From an uncultured Oscillospiraceae bacterium (GTDB lineage: Bacteria > Bacillota > Clostridia > Oscillospirales > Ruminococcaceae), in the NCBI GenBank assembly GCA_934486875.1, contig CAKSPU010000021.1:1-42511 (forward strand): a stretch of 42,511 nucleotides of DNA. Direction: 5' to 3'. The position numbers were made by a program, and so were the translations under genes. Below are positions 26,727-36,976 of the stretch, one piece after another. The stretch's first letter is position 1, and each line of letters opens with the position of its first letter. Below the pieces are notes generated by a model. It was not told the DNA's origin, searched no databases, and saw nothing but the letters and a program-made list of their open reading frames with translations.

Positions 26727-29168
26727 TCAGCTTCGCTTTCTTGAATGAACAGGCACTCTGTTCTCGTCCTCACGGGAAGCTATGACCATAGGCTTGGAAG
26801 GCTCTTCCTTCGGTGTATTATTGGGCTTTTCGGTGAGAGCGGCATCGAGCACATCGGTTATCCGCTCGGCAAAAATGAACTCCATATTGTCCTTCACCGC
26901 ATTGTCCACTTCGTCAAGGTCGCCCTTGTTTCCTGCGGGAATGATAACGGCTTTGAGCCCCTCTTTATAGGCAGCCATTGTCTTTTCCCTCAGTCCGCCG
27001 ATGGGGAGGACACGTCCTCGGAGAGTTATCTCACCCGTCATTGCGATGTCCCCTCTTACGGGAATGCCCGAAAGTGCGGACACGAGTGCGGTGGTCATCG
27101 TAACGCCTGCGGAGGGACCGTCCTTGGGGGTTGCGCCCTCGGGAGCGTGAATGTGAATGTCCTTTTCCTTGTAGAAATTGCAGTCGATGCCGTATCTGTC
27201 GGCTATGGAACGTACATAGCTGACGGCGATCTTTGAGCTTTCTTTCATAACATCGCCCAGTGAGCCCGTTGCCTCAACGCTGCCCTTGCCGTCCATTACA
27301 AGAACTTCAAGGGGCATTATCACGCCGCCCACAGATGTCCACGCAAGACCGTTCACGATACCCACCTCGTCGGTGTGGGAAACGGTATCCTCGATATATT
27401 TCCTATGTCCCAGATATTTTTCAAGATTTGCAGAGGTAACGGAAACCTTTTTGATCTCGCTGTCCTCATCGCAAAGCTCCCTTGCAGCCTTTCTGCAAAG
27501 AGAAGCTATCTGCCTTTCAAGCTCACGGACACCTGCTTCACGGGTGTAGAAATCAATTATCTCATATATCGCCTTGTCCGCAATTTTAAGCTGAGAGGCT
27601 TTCAGTCCGTGCTTTCTGAGCTGCTTTGAAACAAGATGCTCCTTGGCGATATGGAACTTTTCCTCACGGGTGTAGCTTGTAAGCTCGATTATCTCCATTC
27701 TGTCCTTAAGGGGAGGGTCAATGGTGCTGAGATCATTGGCAGTGGTTATGAACATTACCTTGCTCAGGTCAAAGGGCACTTCAACGTAATGATCTCTGAA
27801 AGTGCTGTTCTGCTCGCTGTCAAGGACTTCAAGAAGTGCGGAGGAGGGGTCGCCCTTGTAATCCCCCGATATCTTGTCGATCTCGTCAAGGAGGATAAGG
27901 GGATTGCTGCTTCCCGCCTTGATAAGTGCGTCGATTATTCGTCCAGGCATTGCGCCCACGTATGTTTTTCTGTGACCTCTGATGTCGGACTCGTCCCTTA
28001 CGCCGCCGAGGGATATGCGGACATATTTCTTTCCCAGAGCCTTTGCGATGGACTTGGCAACGGAGGTCTTGCCCACGCCCGGAGGTCCGTAGAGACAGAT
28101 TATCTGTCCGCTGCCCTCGGGAGCAAGCTTTTTGACGGCGATAGTTTCAAGTATCCTGTCCTTGACCTTTTCCATTCCGTAATGATCCCTGTCAAGCTGC
28201 ACCTTGGTCTTTTTAAGGTCTATCCTGTCCTTGGTGAACTTGTTCCACGGGAGCTCAAGGCAGGTGTCAAGATAATTTCTGATGACATATGCTTCCTGAG
28301 AGGAGGGAGATGTGCGGGCAAGCCTATCCGCTTCCTTAGAAAGCTTTTCGGACACCTCTTCGGGAAGATGAAGCTCGTTTATCCTGTCAAGATAATCATA
28401 GGCTTCGTCCTGAACGGAGTCCTCCTCGCCAAGCTCCTGAGAGATGACCTTCATCTGCTCTCTGAGATAATATTCACGCTGAGACTGGTCAACTTCCTGC
28501 CTGAGCTTGTCCTGAATCTCCTTTTCGATGCCAAGCACCTGTGCCTCACGGGAAAGCATTGTAAGGAGCATTCCCAGCTTTATATGGAGCCCGTTTGCTT
28601 CAAGAAGCTGCTGCTTTTCCGCAATGGGCAGGGGCATACTTACGGCGATATTGTCAAAAATGCTTTTCGGGTCATCGCTGCCGATGATAGACTCTATGTA
28701 ATCCTTGGGCATACGGGGCATATTCTCGCAGTACGCCTTAAATTCGTCCTTGACCGCACGGACAAGGGCTTCCATTTCCACATCGCTTATGGCGGTTCTC
28801 TTTTCGGGGAACCGCTTCACCTCAGCAGTGTAGTAGGGCTCGTTTGAGATGATGTTCACAAGCTTTGCACGGTAAAGTCCCTCCGCCATAACACGGGTCA
28901 CGCCGCCGGGAGTTTTGAGCACCTGCTTTACCTCGGCAACAACGCCCACCTTGTATATCTTGTCAGGCTCGGTCTCCTCGGAATAATCGCTCTGAGCGGT
29001 GAGGAAAATGAGCTTGTTTCCCTTTGCGGCGGCGGTGAGAGCCTTGGTGGACTTATCCCTCGCCACATCAAAATGTATCATTACCTTTGGAAATACAACA
29101 AGTCCCCTCAGCAAAAGCATAGGAAGCTCTGCCGTAGCTGCCGTTTTCCTTGAAGTTTCGTTACTCAT
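26727..29168 (-). CDS. lon: ATP-dependent protease LonA
   Basis: A hexameric quality-control protease of the cytoplasm, 813 residues. Order: N-terminal substrate domain (about 14-210), coiled region, AAA+ module with Walker A GPPGVGKT (361-368) and Walker B LILLDEID, sensor motifs, and the peptidase domain with Ser686 in PKDGPSAGV and Lys729 in GGLREKT. A C-terminal tail of about 35 residues is rich in charged residues and Pro, extending past the usual end. ATG 29168 follows AAGGAT at about 11 bases. The promoter is at 29316-29344 and the leader of about 140 bases is GC-rich. No HrcA CIRCE or CtsR site is visible. Confidence 0.98.
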   Translation of the reverse strand: MSNETSRKTAATAELPMLLLRGLVVFPKVMIHFDVARDKSTKALTAAAKGNKLIFLTAQSDYSEETEPDKIYKVGVVAEVKQVLKTPGGVTRVMAEGLYRAKLVNIISNEPYYTAEVKRFPEKRTAISDVEMEALVRAVKDEFKAYCENMPRMPKDYIESIIGSDDPKSIFDNIAVSMPLPIAEKQQLLEANGLHIKLGMLLTMLSREAQVLGIEKEIQDKLRQEVDQSQREYYLREQMKVISQELGEEDSVQDEAYDYLDRINELHLPEEVSEKLSKEADRLARTSPSSQEAYVIRNYLDTCLELPWNKFTKDRIDLKKTKVQLDRDHYGMEKVKDRILETIAVKKLAPEGSGQIICLYGPPGVGKTSVAKSIAKALGKKYVRISLGGVRDESDIRGHRKTYVGAMPGRIIDALIKAGSSNPLILLDEIDKISGDYKGDPSSALLEVLDSEQNSTFRDHYVEVPFDLSKVMFITTANDLSTIDPPLKDRMEIIELTSYTREEKFHIAKEHLVSKQLRKHGLKASQLKIADKAIYEIIDFYTREAGVRELERQIASLCRKAARELCDEDSEIKKVSVTSANLEKYLGHRKYIEDTVSHTDEVGIVNGLAWTSVGGVIMPLEVLVMDGKGSVEATGSLGDVMKESSKIAVSYVRSIADRYGIDCNFYKEKDIHIHAPEGATPKDGPSAGVTMTTALVSALSGIPVRGDIAMTGEITLRGRVLPIGGLREKTMAAYKEGLKAVIIPAGNKGDLDEVDNAVKDNMEFIFAERITDVLDAALTEKPNNTPKEEPSKPMVIASREDENRVPVHSRKRS

Positions 29169-29315
29169 AATAAAATAGCCATCCTTAATAGGTATTTTGC
29201 AGACGGATAATGCATAGGCTTCATTTTTTCACAAAGCCCCCGTCCGCTTCACACCCGTGCGTGAGCAACCCCTCTGCGCTCCGAAAAGCGCTGACTAAGC
29301 ACGGTTACACATTAC
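29169..29315 (-). other. GC-rich untranslated leader of lon
   Basis: The stretch between the lon start and its -10 box is GC-rich in a strongly AT-rich gap. It has one clear hairpin, GCGCT-CCGAAA-AGCGC (29276-29291). I see no known riboswitch or thermosensor. The rest of the gap up to obg (29345-29449) is AT-rich and empty except for the promoters listed. Confidence 0.4.
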
Positions 29316-29344
29316 ATTATAATACATTTCCGACAATAATGCAA
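29316..29344 (-). promoter_or_regulatory. Promoter of lon-engB-lysA
   Basis: On the minus strand TTGCAT (29344-29339), 17-base spacer, TATAAT (29321-29316). Confidence 0.6.
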
Positions 29345-29449
29345 GTAACAATTTATATATTTTTACTTTCATATTCTATGTATAAATCCGTGCATAATAT
29401 TGCAAAAAAATATTCAGCAGAACCGCTAAAACGGGAAAGTAATTTTTTA

Positions 29450-29479
29450 TTGACAAAGCCATATAAAAAGTGGTATAAT
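29450..29479 (+). promoter_or_regulatory. Promoter of the obg operon
   Basis: TTGACA (29450-29455), 18-base spacer, TATAAT (29474-29479) with TGG before it, so both a consensus -35 and an extended -10. Confidence 0.85.
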
Positions 29480-29488
29480 ATATATTAA

Positions 29489-30805
<1,317 letters not shown>

Positions 30806-30838
30806 TATATAACGTTTGACGAAAGGACGGTCCTTTAT

Positions 30839-31243
30839 ATAGAAAAACGTGAAGTTAATCAATACAGCCCCCTGACCCTTGCCTTTCTGGGCGATGCCGT
30901 TTACAGCCAGCTTGTAAGGGAAAAGCTTGTGCTTGCGGCGAATATGCCCGTGAAAAAGCTCCACCCCGCTTCGGTGGAGCGTGTAAGGGCGAATTATCAG
31001 TCCAGAGCGGCGATGCTCATTGAGCCTATGCTCACAGAGGACGAAGCCGCTGTAATGAAGCGGGGCAGGAACGCCTCCTGCGGCTCGGGCAGCATTCCGA
31101 AAAGCTCCGACCCTGCGGAATATCACAGGGCTACATCTCTCGAGACCCTTTTCGGATACCTTCATCTGCTGGGGCAGGCGGACAGGATAAGGGAGCTTTT
31201 TGAATACATCTGGGAAAACACGGAGGTGGAACCGAAGTGCTGA
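30839..31243 (+). CDS. mrnC: Mini-ribonuclease III, apparent ATA start
   Basis: Mini-III RNase, 134 residues if begun at ATA 30839; it matures 23S rRNA ends by cutting double-stranded precursor. The signature YSPLTLAFLGDAVYSQLVREKL with the catalytic Asp-containing GDAVY, and later the second half of the site EYHRATSLETLFGYLHL, are both present. From the obg stop (803-805) this frame is open, but has no ATG, GTG or TTG before 30929. Starting at GTG 30929 would delete the catalytic segment. AAAGGACGGTC (30822 on) sits before ATA 30839-30841 just as a near-identical stretch sits before ATG in ligA. Hence ATA, or a G-to-A change or sequencing error at the start. Confidence 0.82.
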   Translation: MEKREVNQYSPLTLAFLGDAVYSQLVREKLVLAANMPVKKLHPASVERVRANYQSRAAMLIEPMLTEDEAAVMKRGRNASCGSGSIPKSSDPAEYHRATSLETLFGYLHLLGQADRIRELFEYIWENTEVEPKC

Positions 31244-31911
31244 TGCTTGAAAATATCAATATGATAGAATGCGGTATGACCAACTGCTATGTTATCCGAG
31301 GAAGCAAGGGCGATGTTCTTGTTGACACGGGCAGGGAGGAATACCGTGACCACATCGAAACGTGGCTCTTGAATTATAACATCACCCTTATAATCCTCAC
31401 CCACGGTCACGCCGACTGCGTTCAGAATGCGGCATATTTTTCAAAGCTGTACAACGCCCCTGTTATGATAAGCCCCTATGATATGCGGCTTGCAAGGGAC
31501 AACGGAGCAAGACCATATTACATAACAAATCCCTTGGGCGTGCTTATGAAAAAACAGCTTGAAATAAACGCTCATATCCGTATGAACCGCTTTGAACCCG
31601 CAATTTTTGCGGAAGAGGGTATGGACCTTAATCCATACGGAATCAACGGCGTTATTATGAACCTCGAGGGTCACACAAAGGGCTCTGTAGGCATTTTCTG
31701 CAAAAGCTCCGTGGGATATGACCTTTATGCGGGTGATGCGATAGTCAACACTCCCCTGCCTATGTTCCCGCCGACCTGCGAGAGTCCCGCAAAGGCAAGG
31801 GATGCTATGGAGCGGATAATAACCATATCCCCCGACCGTATCCTCTGCGGACACGGCGACCCCATAATCTGCGGTCACAAGCCATACAAGCTTTTTATTG
31901 ACAGATTTTAA
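31237..31911 (+). CDS. Metallo-beta-lactamase-fold hydrolase
   Basis: A 224-residue MBL-fold protein. The metal motif is THGHADC (His56, His58, Asp60), with Cys at the place of the final His of HxHxDH. Further ligands are the His in LEGHTKGSVG, Asp in YAGDAIV, and His in CGHGDP, so a binuclear zinc site is likely. The fold is typical of glyoxalase II-like proteins, but the N-terminus and the Cys replacement make the substrate uncertain. GTG at 31237 is ten bases after GGAGG (31222-31226) and overlaps the mrnC stop; an ATG at 31243 overlaps it too (TGATG) and would be 16 bases away. Coupled translation is expected either way. Confidence 0.85.
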   Translation: MLMLENINMIECGMTNCYVIRGSKGDVLVDTGREEYRDHIETWLLNYNITLIILTHGHADCVQNAAYFSKLYNAPVMISPYDMRLARDNGARPYYITNPLGVLMKKQLEINAHIRMNRFEPAIFAEEGMDLNPYGINGVIMNLEGHTKGSVGIFCKSSVGYDLYAGDAIVNTPLPMFPPTCESPAKARDAMERIITISPDRILCGHGDPIICGHKPYKLFIDRF

Positions 31912-31955
31912 GATACGACAGAATAATAATAAATTTATATTAAGGAGAATTTTTT

Positions 31956-32699
31956 ATGTCAGGTCATTCTAAATGGAACAACATCAAGAGAAAAAAGGAA
32001 GCTACCGACGGCGCTAAGGCTAAGGTATTCACAAAGATCGGCAGAGAGATCGCCGTTTGCGTCAAGGAGGGCGGCGGAGACCCCAACAACAACTCCAAGC
32101 TCAGAGACCTTATCGCAAAGGCTAAGTCCAACAACGTCCCCAACGACAACATCGACAGAATTATCAAGAAAGCAATGGGCGACGGCGACAAGACCAACTA
32201 CGAGGCTAACGTTTACGAGGGCTACGGTCCCTGCGGCGTTGCAGTAATTGTTGAGACACTTACCGACAACAAGAACCGTACAGCAGGCGATATCCGTCAC
32301 TACTTCGACAAGTTCGGCGGCAATCTCGGAACAACAGGCTGCGTATCCTTTATGTTCAGCGAAAAAGGCATTGTTATTGTTGAGAACACAGGTCTTGACG
32401 AGGACAAGGTAATGGAGGACATCTTTGACTGCGGCGCTTCCGACTTCACAATGGACGAGGACGAGATTGAGATCGAGACCGAGCCCTCCGATGTGGGCAC
32501 AGTAAGAGAGGCTCTCACCGCAAAGGGCTACAACGTTATCTCCGCTGAGGCTATGCAGATACCCTCCACATACACAACTCTCACCGATGAAGAGGCTATC
32601 AGAAAGATGAATCTTCTTCTTGAGAACCTTGAGGAAAACGATGACGTTCAGAACGTATATCACAACTGGGATATGCCTGAGAGCGACGAAGAGGAATAA
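31956..32699 (+). CDS. yebC: YebC/PmpR family protein
   Basis: A 247-residue TACO1/YebC family protein. The N-terminus SGHSKWNNIKRKKEATDGAKAKVFTKIGREI is the family hallmark, followed by the KSNNVPNDNIDRIIKKA helix and the acidic C-terminus. Members were long called transcriptional regulators; recent work places YebC proteins as translation factors at polyproline or stalled ribosomes. TAAGGAG stands ten bases before ATG 31956. It forms the end of an operon of translation and ribosome genes (obg, mrnC, yebC), which fits that role. Confidence 0.97.
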   Translation: MSGHSKWNNIKRKKEATDGAKAKVFTKIGREIAVCVKEGGGDPNNNSKLRDLIAKAKSNNVPNDNIDRIIKKAMGDGDKTNYEANVYEGYGPCGVAVIVETLTDNKNRTAGDIRHYFDKFGGNLGTTGCVSFMFSEKGIVIVENTGLDEDKVMEDIFDCGASDFTMDEDEIEIETEPSDVGTVREALTAKGYNVISAEAMQIPSTYTTLTDEEAIRKMNLLLENLEENDDVQNVYHNWDMPESDEEE

Positions 32700-32714
32700 T
32701 CAAAGCTTATATGC

Positions 32715-32759
32715 AAAAAAACTCCGTATTTATGGCAGCATAGATACGGAGTTTTTTTA
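32715..32759. terminator. Shared terminator of yebC and the MATE gene
   Basis: ACTCCGTAT (32721-32729) pairs with ATACGGAGT (32744-32752), flanked by six A on the left and seven T on the right, so it serves both converging genes. Confidence 0.92.
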
Positions 32760-34103
32760 TTATTTCTCTGAAACAAAGGTAGCCTTGACAAGCTCTCTGT
32801 CCCTTGCATAGCCCCACACAAGGAGCACTGTCATAAAGAACCACACAATAGGCTCGGATATCATTACGCCGAAATAGCCGAGAACGGGTGCGGCGGCAAA
32901 AGCCACAACAGCTTTGCCTATCATTTCGATAATGCTGCTGGCAACGGGAATGCTCTTTCGTCCGAGCCCCTGAAGTGAGCTTCGCATTACGATGAGCACC
33001 GCAAGGATAAAGTAAAACGGTGTGTTCACACGCATATATTTTGATGCAAGGTCAACGATGAAGGTCTCGTCCGTGCCTGCTATCCAGCTCACTATTGCGG
33101 GGGAGAAAAGATATCCCACGACAACAGCCATTGCCGACCACACCCAGCACATAAATACGGCGCTCTTGATGCCCTTTCCCACTCTTTCGGGTCTGCCCGC
33201 ACCAAGATTCTGACTGCAATATGTGGCACAGGCTGAGCCGAATGCACTGTAGGGCAGCATAAGAATGCTGGATATCTTTCTTGCGGCGGTGTGAGCTGCA
33301 ATGGTGGCTGTGCCGAAATTGTTTATGGCTCTCTGGAGAATGAGTGAGCCTATCTCCACGATAGAGAACATCAGCGCAAGGGAAAGTCCCATTGCCATAA
33401 GCTCACCGAGCTCATTCAAGGTCACACGGAACTCTTCCCTTTTGGGGATAAGATAGGGAAATCTTATGCAGATATATATGCAGCACATTATGAATGAAAA
33501 GCTCTGTGAAATGACCGTGGCATATGCCGCACCCTTGACACCGAAGCCGAGCTTTGCGATGAAAAGTATATCGAGACCTATGTTTATGAATGATGAGATT
33601 ATAAGGAAAACAAGGGGCGTAACGCTGTCTCCCACAGCTCGGAGAACGCCTGCGGACATATTGTAAAGCATCGCTGTGGTCATAAAAATTAGTATGACGG
33701 AAATGTAGCTGTAAGCGGTGTCAAATATCTCAGCAGGGGTGTTCAGTATCCGCAGAAAGGGTCGGAGGAACACCATACTTATCACCGTGAACACTGCCGA
33801 AACGGCAAGCCCGAGTATTATGGTTCCCGCCACCGAGCGGCGCATTTTCACGTGGTCTCCCGCTCCGAAGTGGCGTGCGGTGATTATGGCAAATCCGTTT
33901 GTAAGTCCTGACATAAAGCCGATTATCAGGTTGGAAATGTAGCTTGTGGAGCCGAGTGCGGCTATGGCATCAACTCCGATAGTTCTGCCCACGATTACCG
34001 TATCTATCATACTGTAAAGCTGCTGGAAAAGGCTTCCAAGGGCTATGGGCAGAGCAAAGGCAAATATCATTCCTGCGGGTTTTCCCGAAGTAAGCTCTCG
34101 CAT
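32760..34103 (-). CDS. MATE family efflux transporter
   Basis: A 447-residue membrane protein with about 12 spans, of the NorM/DinF-like MatE family. Typical features are the start PIALGSLFQQLYSMIDTVIVGR, the ADxLAAxG-like DAIAALGSTSYISNL, and the internal repeat of the two halves (second at about 230). It exports cationic drugs or metabolites with sodium or proton antiport; substrate unknown. ATG 34103 follows GAGGA at seven bases. A 20-base tandem repeat (34115-34154) lies just upstream, suggesting a dimeric repressor. On the minus strand TTGACA near 34186 may be the -35. Confidence 0.93.
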   Translation of the reverse strand: MRELTSGKPAGMIFAFALPIALGSLFQQLYSMIDTVIVGRTIGVDAIAALGSTSYISNLIIGFMSGLTNGFAIITARHFGAGDHVKMRRSVAGTIILGLAVSAVFTVISMVFLRPFLRILNTPAEIFDTAYSYISVILIFMTTAMLYNMSAGVLRAVGDSVTPLVFLIISSFINIGLDILFIAKLGFGVKGAAYATVISQSFSFIMCCIYICIRFPYLIPKREEFRVTLNELGELMAMGLSLALMFSIVEIGSLILQRAINNFGTATIAAHTAARKISSILMLPYSAFGSACATYCSQNLGAGRPERVGKGIKSAVFMCWVWSAMAVVVGYLFSPAIVSWIAGTDETFIVDLASKYMRVNTPFYFILAVLIVMRSSLQGLGRKSIPVASSIIEMIGKAVVAFAAAPVLGYFGVMISEPIVWFFMTVLLVWGYARDRELVKATFVSEK

Positions 34104-34114
34104 TTAAATTCCTC

Positions 34115-34154
34115 GATTCTGAATTGATACTATGGATTCTGAATTAATACTATG
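34115..34154 (-). repeat. Tandem 20-bp repeat upstream of the MATE gene
   Basis: Two copies of GATTCTGAATTRATACTATG lie head to tail (34115-34134, 34135-34154) differing at one base. They are 12 bases before the MATE start, in the leader downstream of a TTGACA box. This is a natural position for a paired operator. It could instead be a chance duplication. Confidence 0.8.
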
Positions 34155-34240
34155 ATAGATTAGCCTATTTAAAAGTATTTGTCAACAAAAAATCAGAGTA
34201 AAATTTGTTAAATATTTTCGGAGCAAAATTCCCCTGCGGA

Positions 34241-34270
34241 TTGACGTGGGCTTGCCTGATTTGATATAAT
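34241..34270 (+). promoter_or_regulatory. Promoter of the radical SAM gene
   Basis: TTGACG (34241-34246), 18-base spacer, TATAAT (34265-34270). Confidence 0.75.
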
Positions 34271-34299
34271 TATAGTATATATACGAATGGGGCGAGGAT

Positions 34300-35187
34300 A
34301 TGGAAAGCGTTGCGGCAAAGTCGATACTCCACAAAAACAAAAGCTCAGGCTGGTTCGGGACTGACTACAATATGAATCTGTACCGTGGCTGCTGTCACGG
34401 CTGCATTTACTGTGACAGCCGAAGCGACTGCTATGGGATAGAAGATTTTGAAAAGGTATGCTGCAAGGCGGATTCCCTTGAGCTGCTCCGCCGTGAGCTT
34501 CGCCACAAGGCACACACAGGCGTTATCGGCACAGGCGCTATGAGCGACCCATATAACCCCTTTGAAATAAAGGCGCACCTCACCCGCCACGCTCTGGAGC
34601 TTATAAATGATTACGGCTTCGGCTGCGTAATTCTTTCAAAAAGCAGCCTTATGACCCGTGACAAGGACATATTTCTTGCAATAAAGGAGCACTCCCCTAT
34701 GATGTGCAAGCTGACCGTGACCGCTGCGGAGGACAGTCTCAGCCGCATTATCGAGCCCAATGTATCTCCCTCGTCGGAGCGATTTGAAGCCCTTGCGGAG
34801 CTGTCCGCCGCAGGGATATTCACGGGGATAACACTGATGCCCGTGCTGCCGTTTATCGAGGACAATGAGGAAAATGTCACAAAAATAGTCCGAATGGGTG
34901 CAGAGGCGGGAGTGAGATTTATATATCCCGCATTCGGCGTTACTCTCAGGGGCGGTCAGCGGGATTATTTTCTTCAGAAGCTTGATGAATGCTTCCCCGA
35001 GGAGGGGATTTCACGAAAATATATTGAAGCTTTCGGCAATTCATATGAGTGCGTTTCGCCCAATGTGGAAAATCTCTGGCGGTGCTTTACCCGTGAATGT
35101 GACCGCTTCGGGATACTCTACAAAATGCAGGACATCATTTATGCTTCAAGACGGGATCATGAAACGGAGCAGCTGAGCTTTTTCTGA
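34300..35187 (+). CDS. SplB-like radical SAM protein
   Basis: A 295-residue radical SAM enzyme. The 4Fe-4S motif is CxxxCxxC (Cys31, Cys35, Cys38) in RGCCHGCIYCDSR. The next strands TGAMSDPYNPFE and the C-terminal half resemble the SPL/Rv2578c-type group, whose members include spore photoproduct lyase but most of which lack a known reaction. No C-terminal extra cluster is visible. It may repair DNA or modify another substrate; nothing in the context decides. ATG 34300 has GAGG very near. It is monocistronic: the MATE gene diverges upstream and a repeat element follows the stop by 11 bases. Confidence 0.87.
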   Translation: MESVAAKSILHKNKSSGWFGTDYNMNLYRGCCHGCIYCDSRSDCYGIEDFEKVCCKADSLELLRRELRHKAHTGVIGTGAMSDPYNPFEIKAHLTRHALELINDYGFGCVILSKSSLMTRDKDIFLAIKEHSPMMCKLTVTAAEDSLSRIIEPNVSPSSERFEALAELSAAGIFTGITLMPVLPFIEDNEENVTKIVRMGAEAGVRFIYPAFGVTLRGGQRDYFLQKLDECFPEEGISRKYIEAFGNSYECVSPNVENLWRCFTRECDRFGILYKMQDIIYASRRDHETEQLSFF

Positions 35188-35198
35188 GCACGGTTATA

Positions 35199-35358
35199 AT
35201 ACTAATAACCAATTAACCTATAGACAAATCCTCGGCTGAAATAAGCCCATTCTGCGTCAAGCTCCCTTGGAGGGCGGCAAGCCCGCCTGCGGTCGCTTTC
35301 CTAGACTGGGCTTATTTCATCTGTCGGCTTTATCTATAGAACAATTGGTTATTAGTAT
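35199..35358 (+). repeat. MITE-like repeat, copy D (160 bp)
   Basis: Full element with perfect 16-base terminal inverted repeats. It has the same order as copy C but in forward orientation, and its right part equals copy A nearly base for base. It fills the gap between the radical SAM stop and the lipoprotein gene; the ribosome site AAGGAG starts two bases after it. A false in-frame extension of the lipoprotein (about 36 codons) runs through it. Confidence 0.94.
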
Positions 35359-35374
35359 AAAAAGGAGTTGCATT

Positions 35375-36937
35375 ATGAAAAAATTTTCACGAAATAAAAG
35401 CGTAATTTTCTTTACAGCCGCAATATTCGGGTGTTTTCTCAGCGGGTGTCAGTCTGATGCACAGTCCCCGGCTGTTACTTCGGAAATATCGGGATCAACA
35501 GCTCCCATAGTTTTTTCGGATACAGATAATAAAACTGCGGCAGCCGAAGAAAGCTCAGAAGCCGAGGCACCCGAAACCGCTGAAGAAAATATTCCCCTGC
35601 CCGAAGCTGTCACCGTATTCGGCAATGAATATCTAACCTCAGAAAATAATCCGTACATTACGGTCGATGCGGATACCTGCAAAGAAATCACTGACAATGA
35701 TAAGGCAGGGATCGAGGTGCTGAAAAAAGCGGGACTTCAAGCTATCAAGGTATATAACTGCAAAAACAACTGTCCCGAATTTCTTTCTGAGATCACGGGT
35801 GTCAACGGCATTGAGTTTTATGATATGACTACTGCCGAGAACAATACTGCTTTTGATTTTGAATGGCTCAAAAGCTTTACCGATTTTAAATATATGAATT
35901 TCATTGATATAGACGGAAATACGTCTTATATTTCAGGCAATTATCTTGACAGAATGAGTGACAGCAAATTAAAAAGCGCAAATTTCTATGTAAGGGACTT
36001 TTCCCCAAGCGATGCTGCCACAACAGTTATGACGCAAAACATATCCTGCACATACAATCAGCTTGAAACATACGGGGAATACTACAGCTGTTCTCCCGAA
36101 AAACCTTATATCATCTCCACTCCCTATATTTCTCTTTATGACAATAACGGCAGCGCATTTTACTATACCGACAATTCACACGATAAAATATCCCCCGACA
36201 GCAGCACTGCCGCCGCATATTTCTGCAATCCCACCGATACTGAGATCTATCTCCACGATTTCAGTGTATATTCGTCTGACGGCAATTTTATCTCCTGGGG
36301 AGAGACAGGCAATTCATTTATTTCTATTAATGAGACCGTACCGCCCAAAGGAGAATACTGCTTTGAGTTTTCTCCCGATGACCTGCTGCTCGACAGGCAA
36401 AAGGGCTTATATGGCTTATACGAGCTGAGATTTTACTATAGCATTGATCCCGATGAGGACTTAAACAACTGGGAATATACTAAGTCCTGTATGATAATAA
36501 ATTCATCTGAAAGCCAAGGTCTTGACGGGCTCACACCGCAGAAAAGAGAGGTCTTTGAAAAAGCCCTCAGATATATGCAGAATGATTTTTCGGTCTCACA
36601 TCAGCTTTCCGAGGAATATGCGGCATCGCACACCGCAGATGAATTTACAGACAGCTTCACCGATGCATTCACATATGATTATGCAAAGGAGCTTACTGCA
36701 CCGTTTATTGACGAAAACGGCAGGCTCAAGGCAATAAGTTCTGACAGGGGCGGTGATATCACTCTTGCAGGCAGCTGCTTTGAAACAATTCAGGCTTATG
36801 AGGGAACATATGTGATATGTTACAGCATTCATTATCACCCTGACATTATGCAAAGAGCGCAGGCAGAGACCACTGTAGTAAAGATAGTCTCCGAAAACTC
36901 AGTTCCGAGAGTAAGCTACTTCGGAATATGGTGGTAA
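35375..36937 (+). CDS. Lipoprotein of unknown function, 520 residues
   Basis: A secreted lipoprotein: basic start KKFSRNK, hydrophobic core (about 9-22), and lipobox LSGC with Cys25. A Ser/Thr/Glu-rich linker follows to about 80. Residues about 85-200 show short leucine-rich-like beta/alpha units (GIEVLKKAGLQAIKVYNC, FEWLKSFTDFKYMNF), and the later part is beta-rich, perhaps Ig-like (about 290-400). I recognise no family. ATG 35375 follows AAGGAG (35361-35366) at eight bases. The upstream frame through the repeat is an artefact. No promoter is visible outside the repeat, so the element itself, or read-through from the radical SAM gene, must drive expression. Confidence 0.85.
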   Translation: MKKFSRNKSVIFFTAAIFGCFLSGCQSDAQSPAVTSEISGSTAPIVFSDTDNKTAAAEESSEAEAPETAEENIPLPEAVTVFGNEYLTSENNPYITVDADTCKEITDNDKAGIEVLKKAGLQAIKVYNCKNNCPEFLSEITGVNGIEFYDMTTAENNTAFDFEWLKSFTDFKYMNFIDIDGNTSYISGNYLDRMSDSKLKSANFYVRDFSPSDAATTVMTQNISCTYNQLETYGEYYSCSPEKPYIISTPYISLYDNNGSAFYYTDNSHDKISPDSSTAAAYFCNPTDTEIYLHDFSVYSSDGNFISWGETGNSFISINETVPPKGEYCFEFSPDDLLLDRQKGLYGLYELRFYYSIDPDEDLNNWEYTKSCMIINSSESQGLDGLTPQKREVFEKALRYMQNDFSVSHQLSEEYAASHTADEFTDSFTDAFTYDYAKELTAPFIDENGRLKAISSDRGGDITLAGSCFETIQAYEGTYVICYSIHYHPDIMQRAQAETTVVKIVSENSVPRVSYFGIWW

Positions 36938-36940
36938 ATG

Positions 36941-36976
36941 CAAATCAGCGGTCGGATATCCGACCGCTGATTTTTA
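36941..36976. terminator. Perfect-palindrome terminator between lipoprotein gene and yesL
   Basis: A perfect 32-base palindrome (36942-36973), essentially loop-free, followed by TTTTT. It ends at the yesL stop codon (36974-36976), so it can end both converging genes. Confidence 0.9.

Noticed and set aside
27636..28847. 403-codon plus-strand frame antisense to lon
   Set aside because: lon is certain on the other strand; long antisense frames are usual opposite biased codons and this one has no recognisable domain.
29169..29344. CIRCE or CtsR heat-shock operator before lon
   Set aside because: I looked for TTAGCACTC-N9-GAGTGCTAA and tandem heptads and saw neither; only a short GCGCT hairpin is present.
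29210..29488. 92-codon frame between lon and obg
   Set aside because: It crosses both promoters and the lon leader and has no ribosome site.
30929..31243. GTG 30929 as start of Mini-III
   Set aside because: It removes the conserved GDAVY segment with the catalytic Asp and has no ribosome site at the right distance.
35267..35374. An N-terminal extension of the lipoprotein gene through the repeat
   Set aside because: It would hide the signal peptide and lipobox, lies in a mobile repeat and precedes a clear ribosome site at 35361-35366.
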